Source of the DNA: Nematostella vectensis
Lineage: Eukaryota > Cnidaria > Anthozoa > Actiniaria > Edwardsiidae
Direction: 5' to 3'
Length of the DNA stretch: 64,000 nucleotides
Assembly (NCBI RefSeq): GCF_932526225.1
Contig: NC_064034.1
Span: 13,466,887 to 13,530,886 of the forward strand
Shown: positions 36,533 to 56,682 of the stretch, in pieces
Layout of the letters: the number at the start of each line of letters is the position of its first letter
How positions within the stretch are numbered: the first letter of the stretch is position 1
The notes under the pieces: generated by a model
Databases searched by the model: none
The model's input: only the letters and a program-made list of their open reading frames with translations
Told to the model about the DNA's origin: nothing
Made by a program: the position numbers and the translations under genes

Positions 36533-37769
36533 TGCTGTCAAGGCTTAGGAAGTGGATGGGTTTCTCGGATGAGAAAAAGTATTTATTGCTACGCCATTGA
36601 TGAAGAAGAGGTTTCCTGTCAAAGAAATCTTATCGTTCGTCGCCATACGACCTTGGAAGGTCACTTTCTGCTTGCGCTCTTGCCAGGAGAACGATTGTTA
36701 AAATCATCACGTAACAACAGAGACTGTGACTCCAGGAGTCCATTAATATTATTTTTCAATTTCAAGAAAAGATTGGCTCATATTGAGTGATTATTTCCCT
36801 ATGGGAAGACCTCTCTTCAAGAAGAGACCCAGCTGACATTACAGTTACTATTTTGAACTGCTACATTTTGGGTAGCAAATAAGCTTGTCAAGGGAGATAC
36901 AAAGGTTAAAGCCGGTTATACGGCGGAATACTCGGATATGAGCCAAAAATACAAGATTGCTGACTTCGCACCGAGATTGCCCTCGGGGGGCAAACGGCGG
37001 TCAGCTACTCGCAATGATCAGAGGACGGATTAGGAACGCTGAATTTGATTTACTTGAAAGTCAACACTGTAAGTGTGGCGTATTGTTGAGCGCAGCTCAC
37101 TGAAACTTCCGGCAAGGTTAAATCCACTGTTAACCCGCCGCAAATGTTCCGTTTTGCAGCGTGGGCAGTTTCTCGCTTTGTTTACCTCCTTTGCGTTTAT
37201 GCGTGACGGTCTATTGTAAAGTTCATCAGGGGATAAATCTTCGCGATGAGGCTTGGAGTGAAATGGTGTGATCTCATACTGACGAGCAAACAATAGGCAG
37301 TTCACCTTCACAGTAGCCCGGGTCACGTTCAAGCCTGTTCCTATAGAATAGAACCATTTATTTTACACATCGTAACAACTTTATTTTCATTCTGTGCTCG
37401 TGCCTTTAATCCCTTTAATTTATACCAGCAATCTAAATCAGAACTCGATAAAGGCTTTGTATTTTTGTATTGATCGACTATTTAATAATGAGCCCCTGCT
37501 TTTTGCGAGGTATTGTTTTCTTTGTCAAGCTTTATTTTATGCGCTTCGGCGTTCGTAGATAGAGAGCAGTATCTAATGTGTCTGTAAATAATACCTCCTT
37601 CAGAATCCGCGGATATTGTAAATATTTTGTAATTACTTGTACAGCTGTAAATAATGTAAAAAGTAAATCATGATAGTTCGTTTTAGAGCTTCACTCTACC
37701 GCTTCAAATGCCACAAAATTCACAAAGGAGAAATAGATATTAAATAAGATAGAAAACATGCAAAAATAC

Positions 37770-37775
37770 AATAAA
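37770..37775 (+). promoter_or_regulatory. Candidate poly(A) signal of the BH3 gene
   Basis: AATAAA about 1.45 kb after the stop, at the end of the presumed 3' UTR. Confidence 0.45.
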
Positions 37776-37789
37776 GAAAAGAATATATC

Positions 37790-39317
37790 ATAAATCAAAC
37801 TTGTGTGTTGTTGCGTTTTTTTCAATTTGAGATTACAGCTGCATCCACAATATTGTTTGAGATTTAAATGGCATGATAAACTAATTGAGGTATCTATTGT
37901 CTAATGACGGTAGCTCTGATGTTTGCGAAAACCAACTTTAATATTATAAATGTTAATTAGTTCTCATCACAAAGACAGTTATCAACACTACTGGGAGAAT
38001 CGGCAATTATCGACACAGCTTTCAACAAAATAGGCCATTAAGGTGAAATCAAATTCTCAGACGTTTCTCCAGACTTGGCAACAATTATACTGTTTTCGAT
38101 AGACCGTTTTGAAAAGATATGTCTATGACCCTAGGATTACAAATTCATTTGCGTCAAGCTATGTCTTGGCTTATTTTGCCCCCATGCAAGAACAATAGCC
38201 CTTTGTGTGTTGTTTATATAGTCGAGAGCTACGAGAATGAGGGAAAGTCCCTGTGCGACTCAACAATAAAAAATCACCATGTATTTATTATGTATTCGCT
38301 AAATGATGCAATGGCTGGAAAAAGCACATTTTACCGCAGGTGATGGTAATTTCTAAACATGGCCATATATTTAATAGACTATTTAAGTGGTCATTTAACA
38401 AACGTATAATTGATAATGTCAATTTCATAATCACGTGACGACACTTGAGAGAAAGTTCTAGAATATCACGACGGGATTTCTTTGTTTCTGTGAGCTTAAT
38501 GCGTTTTTCTAGTCCTGTAAAAAGAGAGAGGAAAGAAAGAACAAACAATTAAAATACACAAAAGCCTTATTTTTTGTTGAAGTGCCGTAATATCGTGGCA
38601 AAACAAATATGGTAGCTAAACTTATTTTGATAATTGCATCTGGGGTATCCCCATTATCACAAGGTGCATGGTAACGGTAATTCTGATCTTATGAAATACT
38701 CATATCTTCTAATCAAGATATTTTTGGTTGACCTTTATAGTGGCTAGGGCCATTTTAAAACAAATGAATGAATCAGCACAACGAATCAGGGAAGCTTTTT
38801 TCTTCTGCATTCAGCGAATCGTTTCTAGGGTTTTGAAGAAAGGGCGAAAAAGGATAGGTTTCATGAAAATAGATCTGGTTATGTGTTTCTTGAGTTTTTC
38901 AGGTTTTGTGACTAAGGGTCGGTCGAGAAAAGGGGGTTTAGCTTATCCTTTGGAATATTTCTACCTACCTGACGTTTTAAAATAAACAATTCTGAACACA
39001 TCAACAATTTTACCCTTTATTCCTGAAAAGAAAGTAATCCATTGATGAAGGAATGGTGGATGCGAAAGGAATCCATCTCTAGCAAACACAGCTCTAAGAA
39101 CACGTCATGTGTCAAGTATAATTAATCTTGTTCAGCTTGTTGATTGCTCACTCCCTTCCACTTTCAAAACAGTGCTACCTTTTTCGGGGAATCTCCCCTA
39201 GAAGAGTGGCAGGATAAGGGATTATTTCAATTGTTACATTTGGTGCGAAAATACAATGGTACTTTAAAGATCAGTCGTCGCCTTGCATTTATTTCATTAC
39301 TGGGCGGAAGCCATGAC
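37790..39317. other. Intergenic, no gene recognised
   Basis: Short open frames only (for example 38728-38985), with no domain or splice support. Confidence 0.4.
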
Positions 39318-39805
39318 ATTGGCGGCACCAGGGGAGGGGGGAGGGTGGATAGTGTCCTCTACCCTTCAGGGTTAGCAAAACGGCAACCAACAATGCGTGT
39401 TTGGCAGGAGAAGCATCCATGAGGTCTATTAATTTTTGGTTAAGCTCAGTACTCCAGAAAACTGTACTAACACGGCTGCCAATGCATTACGTGAAACAGT
39501 AATAGAATCGCAGTCATGGGTAAATAAATTAAAGACAGTTGTAAATCGACTAGGCCAAATGGGGTTCATGTCACAAGCGCCAACAAGAAATTGAACTCGA
39601 AGCTTATTAGACAAAGGACGGAGGATATTGAATTTTACACATAAAGATTAACGAAATAGCAGCGCATATCGGAGCGCAAAAACACCAGCGCTTTCTTTTT
39701 CTTTTTACGCCAACCTATGTACTTGTATACGAGTCCCCCCCCCCCCCTCGCTACCCCCACCTCTCCACCCCACCTCTCGAGAAATAACCCTGCATCCACC
39801 CCTGG
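39318..39805. mobile_element. Non-autonomous TIR element, GGCGGAT-type ends
   Basis: The left end reads ATTGGCGGCACCAGG. The complement of the right end reads AGGGGTGGATGCAGG. Both have G-rich subterminal tracts. CATGAC occurs on both sides (39312-39317, 39806-39811) as a likely target duplication. Noncoding. Confidence 0.6.
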
Positions 39806-39949
39806 CATGACGTTGTTTTTTCGGGCCCTTGGACAACATCCGCTAGCCCGTCAATGCAAGTTAACCAGTTGCTTATGCACAATTCATGCTAGGTTTAAAA
39901 AAAAATACTTACATTGGTGCATTGTGAGCAGCTAATTCTTTTCGCATCG

Positions 39950-40345
39950 TGGAACTGATGCTTTGCGCACCGTAAGTAGCTTTGCCTTAGCGCACTGAGA
40001 GTATTTGTTCCTTTGCGCACCGTGAGTAGGTGAAGCATTTTGCATTGAAGTAGTTGAGCCTTTGCGCACCGTGTGTAACCTATGAGCCTTTGCGCACCGT
40101 GTGTAACCTATGAGCCTTTGCGCACCGTGTGTAACCTATGAGCCTTTGCGCACCGTGTGCAACCTATGAGCCTTTGCGCACCGTGTGTAACCTATCAGCC
40201 TTTGCGAGTAATAGAGCTTTTGCGCATTGAAACTAACTGAGCTTTTGCGCGCCGTGAGTAACTAAGCCTTTTGCCCCGTGAGTAACAAGTGCGTCTTTGC
40301 GTACTAGGTGTGCAGTTGAGCCTTTGCGTAACGTGCGAATCAATA
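39950..40345. repeat. Degenerate 28-bp minisatellite
   Basis: The core 40056-40195 holds five copies of a 28-bp unit beginning GAGCCTTTGCGCACCGTGTG. Decayed units with the CTTTGCGCACCGTGAGTA theme extend on both sides, with scattered ones to about 40540. Confidence 0.9.
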
Positions 40346-40545
40346 CAAAAGGCCCAAATAGTCGTGTCCGTGAACCAGAAGAATAAGTACAATACAGCAA
40401 AGACTTCTTCAGGGCAGACTCTCTCGCGGAGTCGAATACCAGTTTTTGGTGTATTGTGTTTTATTTGAGCATATACGCAACGCGAGTAGTTGGTCTTTTG
40501 CGTACCGTGAGTAACAGTTTTTGCGCACCATGACCTACTTAGCCT

Positions 40546-41561
40546 TTGCGTCTTAGGAATCCTGGCTAAAAGTCTTTTCGTATGTCTCCAGTAGTCGGTG
40601 ATCATTCTTCATGATCAAATTCATCTCTTCTAGCTAGAATTTCGTTGCGCTTGCTGGATTTTGTGACTTCCTAAATTGACGATTTTGTGGTGTGTGGGTG
40701 TGTAAAACGCGTCTAATCATGAAGTTAAGACCGTCTGGGAAAAGACCAGCTGCTGAAACAGTGAAAGAAATAACATTCATTAACAAACTTACAATATTAA
40801 ACACGATACAAAATAATGACAGCTATATACTCATTTTTTGTGAGAACCTTTTTGGTAAGAACGTCCAGCCTGAAATTTCAACAAATTTTAGAAGCATACT
40901 AAGGTCATGCCAAGGCTCAGATCGAAGAAAATATTTTTTCGTTAGTGTGTGATGCGTTCTAAAATGCAGAATGAAATTGTTGTCATAATAAGTTATTATT
41001 GCTATTGATTATCTGTATTTTTCTCTTCCTAATAATTCATTGGTATTATAATTTATATACGGTAAAATCTAAAAACGTCCTTTAGAACATTTTCTGCATC
41101 AAAATACTACAAAAATAAAATCCGGACCGGCCTCAAATAAAAAAAGACGTTCTTATAAAAACAGAGTTGTCGACTGGTCGAGTTAGTTATTTTTCAGGCA
41201 TTTTTAATATTCTCAGCCTGGAATAAAAATATATTTCATTTATCAGCCAAAACTTTTATTCTTTCCGTTGGTTTCTTTCTGATACTCTGAGTATGTTTAC
41301 AATCTGATTTTGAGGATGAATGCTATTCAAATAAAAAACAATTAAAACAATTAACACAATGTATAATGTCATAAAAAGCTGCACTTTAATAGAGCACCTA
41401 CCACTTGTTGTCAGAAGGGGCGGAATAATAACGTCTAACAACTGGTTAATTAACCCAGTTTTTTATACGATATCGATAGCAGATATCACACCAGAACGAA
41501 ACGCGCACAACTCGAACCAGAGCATATTGATTCATTCAAGGACGAAAAAAAACAGTAGAGA
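40546..41561. other. Spacer upstream of the DNase I-like gene
   Basis: No gene is recognised. It probably holds the promoter and 5' UTR of the nuclease gene at 41562. Confidence 0.4.
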
Positions 41562-44500
41562 ATGGGCTTAATCAACAAAAGACTGCTGATCTTAGTAACT
41601 CACACAGTCTTTATTATTTTTTCATTCGAAGGTGAGTTTGAACTTAGATGCTAGGATATTTTTAACAATATCCTGTCTAGAAGATTTCAAAACCAAGTCC
41701 AGGCAAGATGCGAACCTAACAAATGAGTAAAGGTGCATTACTAATCATCTCTTGGGATCGTACCGACGGCCCCACAGGGGTCGAATGCAGACCCGGAAAT
41801 AAGCAGTCGCCGTGTGAAACCTCGCCGTGTGAAACCTAAACTACGCCGTTTAAAACCTTAACTAAGCCGTGTAAAATCTAATTTACGCCTTGTAAAACCT
41901 AAACTACGCCGTGTAAAACCTAAACTACGCCGTGTAAAACCTAGACTACGCCGTGTGAAACCTAAACTATGCGTTAGACGTTCCGGGCATATTTTTTTAT
42001 TTTTGGTGTTGAAAAACGCTTTCCGAAGCTAAAAGTAATTTAAAAAAAAGGTTTTTTTCCGGTTTACACCGAAAAAAAATATGCGAAGATCTTTTAATCA
42101 TGGTGTTATTTTTATACATAATAATTTGCTACGAATACATGCCAAGGGGGGGGGGGGGGGCTTCTCGAACAAGAAATAACAAGATATCAAATATATAATG
42201 ATTTCTACTAAACTCACTGGCACTGGGATATTTTTGCAAGAACTGCGAAAACGAGACAACAAAAAACTCTATTAAGCTTTTATATCACCTGCTCATCGCC
42301 CTGGAAAACAGATAAAGTTTGACCTTTTCCTTCCAATCACTTTTATTTAGATGTCTGTGTTTATGGGAATATATTTCGGGACACCCCCATTCTTTATAAA
42401 AAAAATTCGGTACCCTTCCTTTCCTGGTCTACTGCATAGCCTTACTTAGAACCATGGTAAAGTTAGCCGCCTATCCGCAAATTATAGAAAATTGGCTATG
42501 ACTTTTGTCAATATGTCTGGTTCAAACTCGCAATATAAGGAGGTAATTATGCCTAACATCACCAATCATTTGACCGTGATATTTCGACAATATTTCGTGA
42601 AAAACGCGTGGGGTGAAACCAGAAACTTCGAAATTATACTGACAGGTACTAAACGAAGCATATAGCATTCCACTAACAAAAAATCAATAACGTCATTATC
42701 ACGTCATTATTTCACAAATAAAGCATGGAAAGAATCAGTTATTCTATTTTAATCATACTGCCAAATCATATAGCATATCGTAGATGGCATAACTTGACTC
42801 GTTATGGTGCGTTACGGGTTCGGTTGATGGGATAACGCGACTCATCATGGTGCGCTACGGGTTTGGTAGAAGGGATAACGCGACTTGTTATGGTGCGTTA
42901 CGGGTTCGGTTGATGGGATAACGCGGCTCGTTATGGTGCGTTACGGGTTCGGTAGATTGAATAACGCGACTCGTTATGGTGCGTTACGGATTCGGTAGAT
43001 GGGTAGACGGGTTCGGCCGTAGCGCACCATAACGAGTCGCGTTATTCAATCTACCGAACACGTAACTCACCATAACGAGCTGCGTTATCCCATCAACCGG
43101 GATAGCATATCGTAGATGGAATAACGCAGCTCGTTATGGTGCGTTACGGGTTTGGTAGATGGAATAACGCGACTCGTTATGGTGCGTCACGGGTTCGGTA
43201 GATGGAATAACGCGGCTCGTTATGGTGCGTTACGGGTTAGGTAGATGTGTGGCAGGTTCGGCCGTAGCGCACCATAACGAGTCACGTTATTCAATCTACC
43301 GAACCCGTAGGGCACCATAAAAATGTGTACTAAATGCATCAGAAATGTGCAGTATTTTTATTTCCACATGTTTATACTGCATACAATTAAGATTTGACAA
43401 TATGAACAACTATCATACTCAATAAACTACGGAGGACGGAGGAACCGAGCATAGAATAGGGATAGGCTCGTGCCTAAAGAAATCACCCCGACCATGCCAG
43501 TCTTCCCCTCCCCCACCCCCTACAGAATCGTACCATGACATGTCGATCGCCAAATTTGCACCCAATCTTAAATGCAATGTGACAATGGATGTAATGCTGA
43601 ATAGAATACTGAGGCAATTCTTACTTTGCAGGAGCTAATGCAAATCCCAATGGAGGGCACCCTTTTTCCAGGGGGAACGCTCACGAAATTGTAAATGATT
43701 CCCCGCTAGCCAGTAGGAGCGTGGGCACTGCCAGCTTAACGAATCACTTGAAAATTGCAGCCTTCAACATCCGGGTATTTGGAACTACCAAGATGCGTAC
43801 CCCAGGCGTTCCTGACATACTTGTTAAGGTGGGCCGAGTGATATAGTGATATTCGGAGGTTCCAGTCAATGGACCCTATTGTGAACCTAGTGTATTTTGA
43901 TATAACGCAAAATTACTGTTTTCGATTAGATTCTGCTGCGTTACGATATCGTGTTGATTCAGGAGATTCGGGATTCATCTCAAACCGCCATGCCACTCCT
44001 TTTGCAAAATCTTAACAGGTAAGTTAGTGTTCGTTTTTATCTCCATACTCTCAGTAATAGGCGCCAAGATATCACGTGACTTTTTGGGTGTCAAACTCTC
44101 GCGCGCTCCGGCTTTTGGCGGCAAAATTACAACAACAGAAAGCAACTTATTCAGTGCTTACGAATAAAGCCTGATTTTTTTAGGAGCGGGTTTTATTTTC
44201 ATTTAAATATTTTTTTTCGTCGTTCTCTGACGTGGCGAGCGCAGTTATTTCTGACCTCAGGATATAGTGGCGATAAAACATGCAAAGTGATGAAGATATT
44301 TAAAAGAAAGTGAATAGAAATAGCAAATTTTAAAGAATAAATAAATATAGAATTAATGCCCGAATACGCGTATACATAAATCTCGACCATATGTGTGTTC
44401 TTGTACTGCTGTACGCTTGGTTTGTGCACGTTCGTGATCACGTGACATGGTTGCTTATCCTCACAGAGCGCCTATTGTTTATGTCCTTTGAAGTTTGCGG

Positions 44501-47500
44501 GGTTTCGTAACCATTTCCGTCTATGAACTATGATTTATGAGATAATTCGTTACCCCTTTAATGATGTTCTAATCATTATATCAGTGCGTCTTCGTCACCC
44601 TACAAAATGGCGATCAGCGAAAGACTGGGGCGGACCAGTAGCAAGGAGCAGTACGCATATGTTTACAGGTAAGCTACATGCGCGAAGCCAGGACTTGCCG
44701 AGGGCATGAAGGCGCTTGGGTCAGGGGGAGGGAGAGGGGTTGGGGCTGGGGATGGGGGGCGGTGTGGTTGAAGTAAGCAGACATAGGCCGAAAACTCCAG
44801 TCTAGCCATAAAGCTTCAAGCTACCATACGGCGTTTCGTGTTGTTCGTTTTTCTTGTCTTCTTTTGTCGTCTGGAGTTTTGGGAAGTTGTTTCTGTTGTT
44901 GAAATGGTTGTTTTGATCGCGACTTTCTAAGTTTATGTGATGTAACGATATATTAATAAGCTTATTAGTTTCTCTAGGCTTCCTCGCCATTAACAAACAC
45001 ATGTATTTTAATTCCATTTTATTTTAGAATGGCAAAAAAATAATAGATAATGAATAAATAATTATATAAATGGATTAAAAAAATAGATTCCATTCGATTT
45101 TAGAATGAAAAAAGAATAATAGATAATGAATAAATAATTAAACAAATGGATGAATTAAATTAGGGGCCCATTTTTTTGTATTTTTATTATAGCAATCATT
45201 ATACTGTTTTCTCTCTGTTTGGGTTTGACAAGGATGTAGCTGATTTTCAATAAGTGCATTGCCAAGAAGATATTTATCTCTTTTTAATATACCATTGATT
45301 ACTATAATGTTTTCCCTATTTATACAGGTCTGACTTGGTTTCTGTGGTAAGCAAATATGTGTACAGCGATCCGAAAGACCTATTCGAGCGAGAGCCATTC
45401 ATCGTCCATTTCCGATCATCTACGACAGGTTAGGCACAAGATTTGATGCCAGGGAATCGTAAAAAGGTCGTTTTTCTAATTAATCTTTAAGGTTTCAGAG
45501 TCCTAGAAGCTTAGATTTTATGATTCAATCTGATTTTATAAGAATAAGGTTGTGCAATCACATCAGCTAACCTTTTCCATTTAAACCTTTTTAGCTTCAT
45601 CACCCCAAATGGTCTTACCATATCTTGAAAAAAGGCATTTACTGGCCTACAATGCTAATTCATTCTTTACTGACGACGTTGATTTAGGCCTAAAACAAAC
45701 GCTTCTATTTACAAACTCCTCATCTAACAACCCAGTGGCCATAACAATATGCTGTTCTGGTGTTTCTAGCTATCAAGGACTTCGCACTTGTGGGTATTCA
45801 CACAAAGCCTTCAGATGCCGCGAATGAAATCTCCAACCTTGTTGACGTCTACGATGATGTCAGAGTCCGCTGGGCGATGGATGACGTCATTATCTTAGGT
45901 GATTTCAACGCTGCCTGTGACTACATGAGAGACAGCGATTGGCGGGTAAATAGTTTGTTTACTGACCAGAGGTTCAGCTGGCTCATAACGGACTGCGTGG
46001 ACACGACAACTGGAGGTGGCGCATGCGCATACGACAGGTATCTAATCACGTGATAATGATTTAATTATGTGACGGACTTTACTTTAAAGAAAAGTCAACT
46101 AGTAATTTTTGTTTCATATCAGTGTTATGCCCTATGCAAAAAGCGCCAACGGCCAGCAAGCTGGCGAAATCTCGCTTAACAGGCAACAAAGAAAAAGGAA
46201 TTAAAGCATTCCTTTGTTTTGATGTCAGTCGACCAATACAGTCTACTATTTTTAGGCGCTAAATGCCGTCTAAGAAACGTTAATTTGCAAGGATTGTTTT
46301 TGAATGACATTTCAAAAGGCCCCAGGAACACACGTACCACAAGGACTCCCGCTTGCCCTCTTGTTTTAAAATAAGAAGATATGAACAATGTGCAATACTT
46401 GGAATTTCTATTTCTCAGGTTTGTAGCGGCAGGTGCAGCCATGAAGTCAGCGGTAGTACCCAACAGTCCTGGCCGGTTTGCCTTTGATAAGGAATACAAC
46501 TTGACAGAAATAGTGGTATGTGCAATGATGAAAAAAAACAATAATAATAAAAACGTTAAAATGTGAAAGTTAAGAAACTGAACTTTCTAGTACTTCTCCT
46601 ACAAAACAGTATAAACGACATAATGTGTGCAACCTGAATATAAAAGATTCTAAGAGTTCTCTCAGGGAGAGGAAACTTTTCCTCTGCTAAATTCCCATTT
46701 TCTCGGGGGGTGCGGAATCCGGAAAACTTATTTTTCCGGGGGGGGGGGGGGGTGAGTTCTCTGATAAAAATCTGACCACCCCGGAAAGAATAAATAGGGA
46801 ATTTTTTTTTATGCCTTTGCAGTATCTCCACGGGACGTTTATTGACGGATTTGGCTACATACCAGAGTGATCTAGCTTTATAGTTTTGCTTTATAGTTTT
46901 GTCTACAAATAGCACGTCTATTGAGAGCCGAAAGAGCCGTTGTGTGTGTGTGTGTAGGGGGGGGGGGGGGATGCGTTCGTACCCGTGGGTACAGGCCTGG
47001 ACTAGTGGATAACCAATGTCTATTTCCACAGACCGACCAAGTCAGTGATCATTACCCAATAGAAATGGAGCTTTACTCACAAGGTTTGTCCATATCGTAC
47101 ATTCACTCCTTTGTTATTGTTTTTACTTTGAATTACAACGGTTTATTTGGTAAACAACATCGAAATAGCCTTTCATTAATAAATCATGACACTAAATTCA
47201 CGATATTTGATCAACAATATCTCAATTACTTGCTTGAGTATGTAGGCCAATGGAAATGGATGCTCTGTGTTACACGGTACTTTACAGGAACATGCAATAG
47301 TGGAATAAATATACTCTACTACTTCTCCGAAAGTCATTTGAGTTTTTTTTCTTCAAGCTTACACAAGTGCATTGTCAAAGGTGGACGAACAGACGGAGAA
47401 CAAGTTCTTTGCTGTCACTCCCCTCACCTTTGATCCTACGATGATCTACTCGCTACGCTACAGCAGCAACCCTCTCATTCAGAATGGCTTCCTTGTCGAA

Positions 47501-47746
47501 ACCCTTTACATCACCTCAACTATCGCTATGGTTACCAATGCTAAGACGGTCAACAGCTCCCATGATGCCGTGCAAGCATACGATCTCATCTATCAAAGCT
47601 GGCCGTCCCTTGTTAGCAAGAACCAAGTGGAAGTCGCGAAGCTGAAGGTGACTGAAAAAATGGGAACGAATGATAGCGCCACGGTCAAGCTTATTTGTAG
47701 AAAGAACCCGGTCCCTGCGGAATGCTGGGTCGCGTTCCAGATATGA
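41562..47746 (+). CDS. Secreted DNase I-like endonuclease, nine exons
   Basis: Exons: 41562-41631, 43632-43828, 43930-44018, 44585-44668, 45328-45428, 45770-46037, 46419-46515, 47032-47083, 47358-47746. All phases agree, giving 448 aa. Exon 1 is a signal peptide (MGLINKRLLILVTHTVFIIF), so the enzyme is probably exported. The endonuclease/exonuclease/phosphatase fold starts at LKIAAFNIRVFG (63-74). Catalytic and metal residues known from DNase I are present: E101 in VLIQEIRD, H191 in GIHTKPSDA, D225 and N227 in LGDFNA, and H309 in SDHYPIE. SERLGR, YVYR and CAYDR are also conserved. It should cleave double-stranded DNA with Ca/Mg. About 128 residues follow the nuclease domain, which DNase I itself lacks. 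Poly(A) signal at 47856. Confidence 0.92.
41805..41985. repeat. 21-bp minisatellite in DNase intron 1
   Basis: About eight imperfect units of the type TACGCCGTGTAAAACCTAAA, spaced about 21 bases apart. Confidence 0.9.
42780..43320. repeat. 43-bp minisatellite with inverted blocks (DNase intron 1)
   Basis: About five head-to-tail units of about 43 bp (core CTCGTTATGGTGCGTTACGG) run from 42790 to about 43012. About two units in inverse orientation follow (core CGCACCATAACGAGTCGCG, about 43013-43100). Three to four direct units follow (43108-43250), then one inverted unit (43258-43315). The blocks can fold into long hairpins. Confidence 0.9.
44056..44476. mobile_element. TIR element in DNase intron 3, relative of 22037 element
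   Basis: The ends are inverted: AATAGGCGC at 44056 and GCGCCTATT ending at 44476, each with an internal TCACGTGA. The interior at about 44075-44240 aligns by eye with 22060-22245 (TTTTTTGGGTG, GGCAAAAT, TCGTCGTTCTCTG). Noncoding. Confidence 0.7.
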
Positions 47747-47855
47747 TAATTTCTCGAAGGCAATCAGAAGTTTCTTTACCATTACACCTCGAATATATAG
47801 TAGATAGTATTCAATACGTCTGGGTACTAAGTCATGTGTGTAACATAATTCTCAA

Positions 47856-47861
47856 AATAAA
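47856..47861 (+). promoter_or_regulatory. Poly(A) signal of DNase I-like gene
   Basis: AATAAA 110 bases after the stop codon. Confidence 0.65.
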
Positions 47862-47869
47862 TCGTGTTA

Positions 47870-48459
47870 TATGACATGGACGGATGTAATATATTTCAAG
47901 GAGGTGGAGGAGGTATTATACTAAAGGAAAGGGAGCTATAAATATATAAAACATGGCGCGAGAAGCACGTGTCCAGAGGGTGTGCACCCTGCTCGTGTGA
48001 CGGGATGAGTTCGACTCCGGTTGACACCTTCGTTGCTAGTTAAGAAGGCGGTTAATTTTATGTGTGTATCTGGATAGAAAATGCTCCTAGATGGATCCTG
48101 TTACCTATTACCAGAGCAAAAAATACTGATTTAAACTTAATTGATTCATGGTCAGTAAATTACTAATCTGGACCCATCCTGTGTTTTTCTAGGTACGCCC
48201 CTGGCGAGGTAATTGTGGATTTTAGCTTCCACGCACTTCTTCTATAATCTCAGTCGGAGGGCGGGGCACTCTCGCCCCTTTAGGTCCGCCAGTGGGGCAT
48301 GCTTATAGTACATCATAATAGCTGCGCTTAAGCTCAATATTCTGTAATGTTTATCAGTGCCAGCAATTCCCATATAGCAGCATCATACGTTGCGCGGCAT
48401 CGCTAAGAAATGTTTCAATGCATCTAAATGATTCTTTTTACACAGCACAAGACAAGCCA
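47870..48459. other. Convergent intergenic region between DNase and KMO genes
   Basis: Both genes end here, transcribed toward each other. No further gene was recognised. No clear poly(A) hexamer was identified for KMO. Confidence 0.5.

Positions 48460-56682
<8,223 letters not shown>

Noticed and set aside
36569-36790. 73-codon frame after the BH3 gene
   Set aside because: It lies in the probable 3' UTR, with no domain seen.
37030-37332. 100-codon minus-strand frame with a CPRC motif
   Set aside because: A single Cys pair is not enough for a zinc-finger call, and it overlaps the probable 3' UTR of the BH3 gene.
40195-40605. 136-codon minus-strand frame
   Set aside because: Much of it lies in the decayed minisatellite.
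47990-48060. tRNA-like segment with GAGTTCGACTCCGG
   Set aside because: A B-box-like motif only. No convincing acceptor, D or anticodon stems could be drawn.
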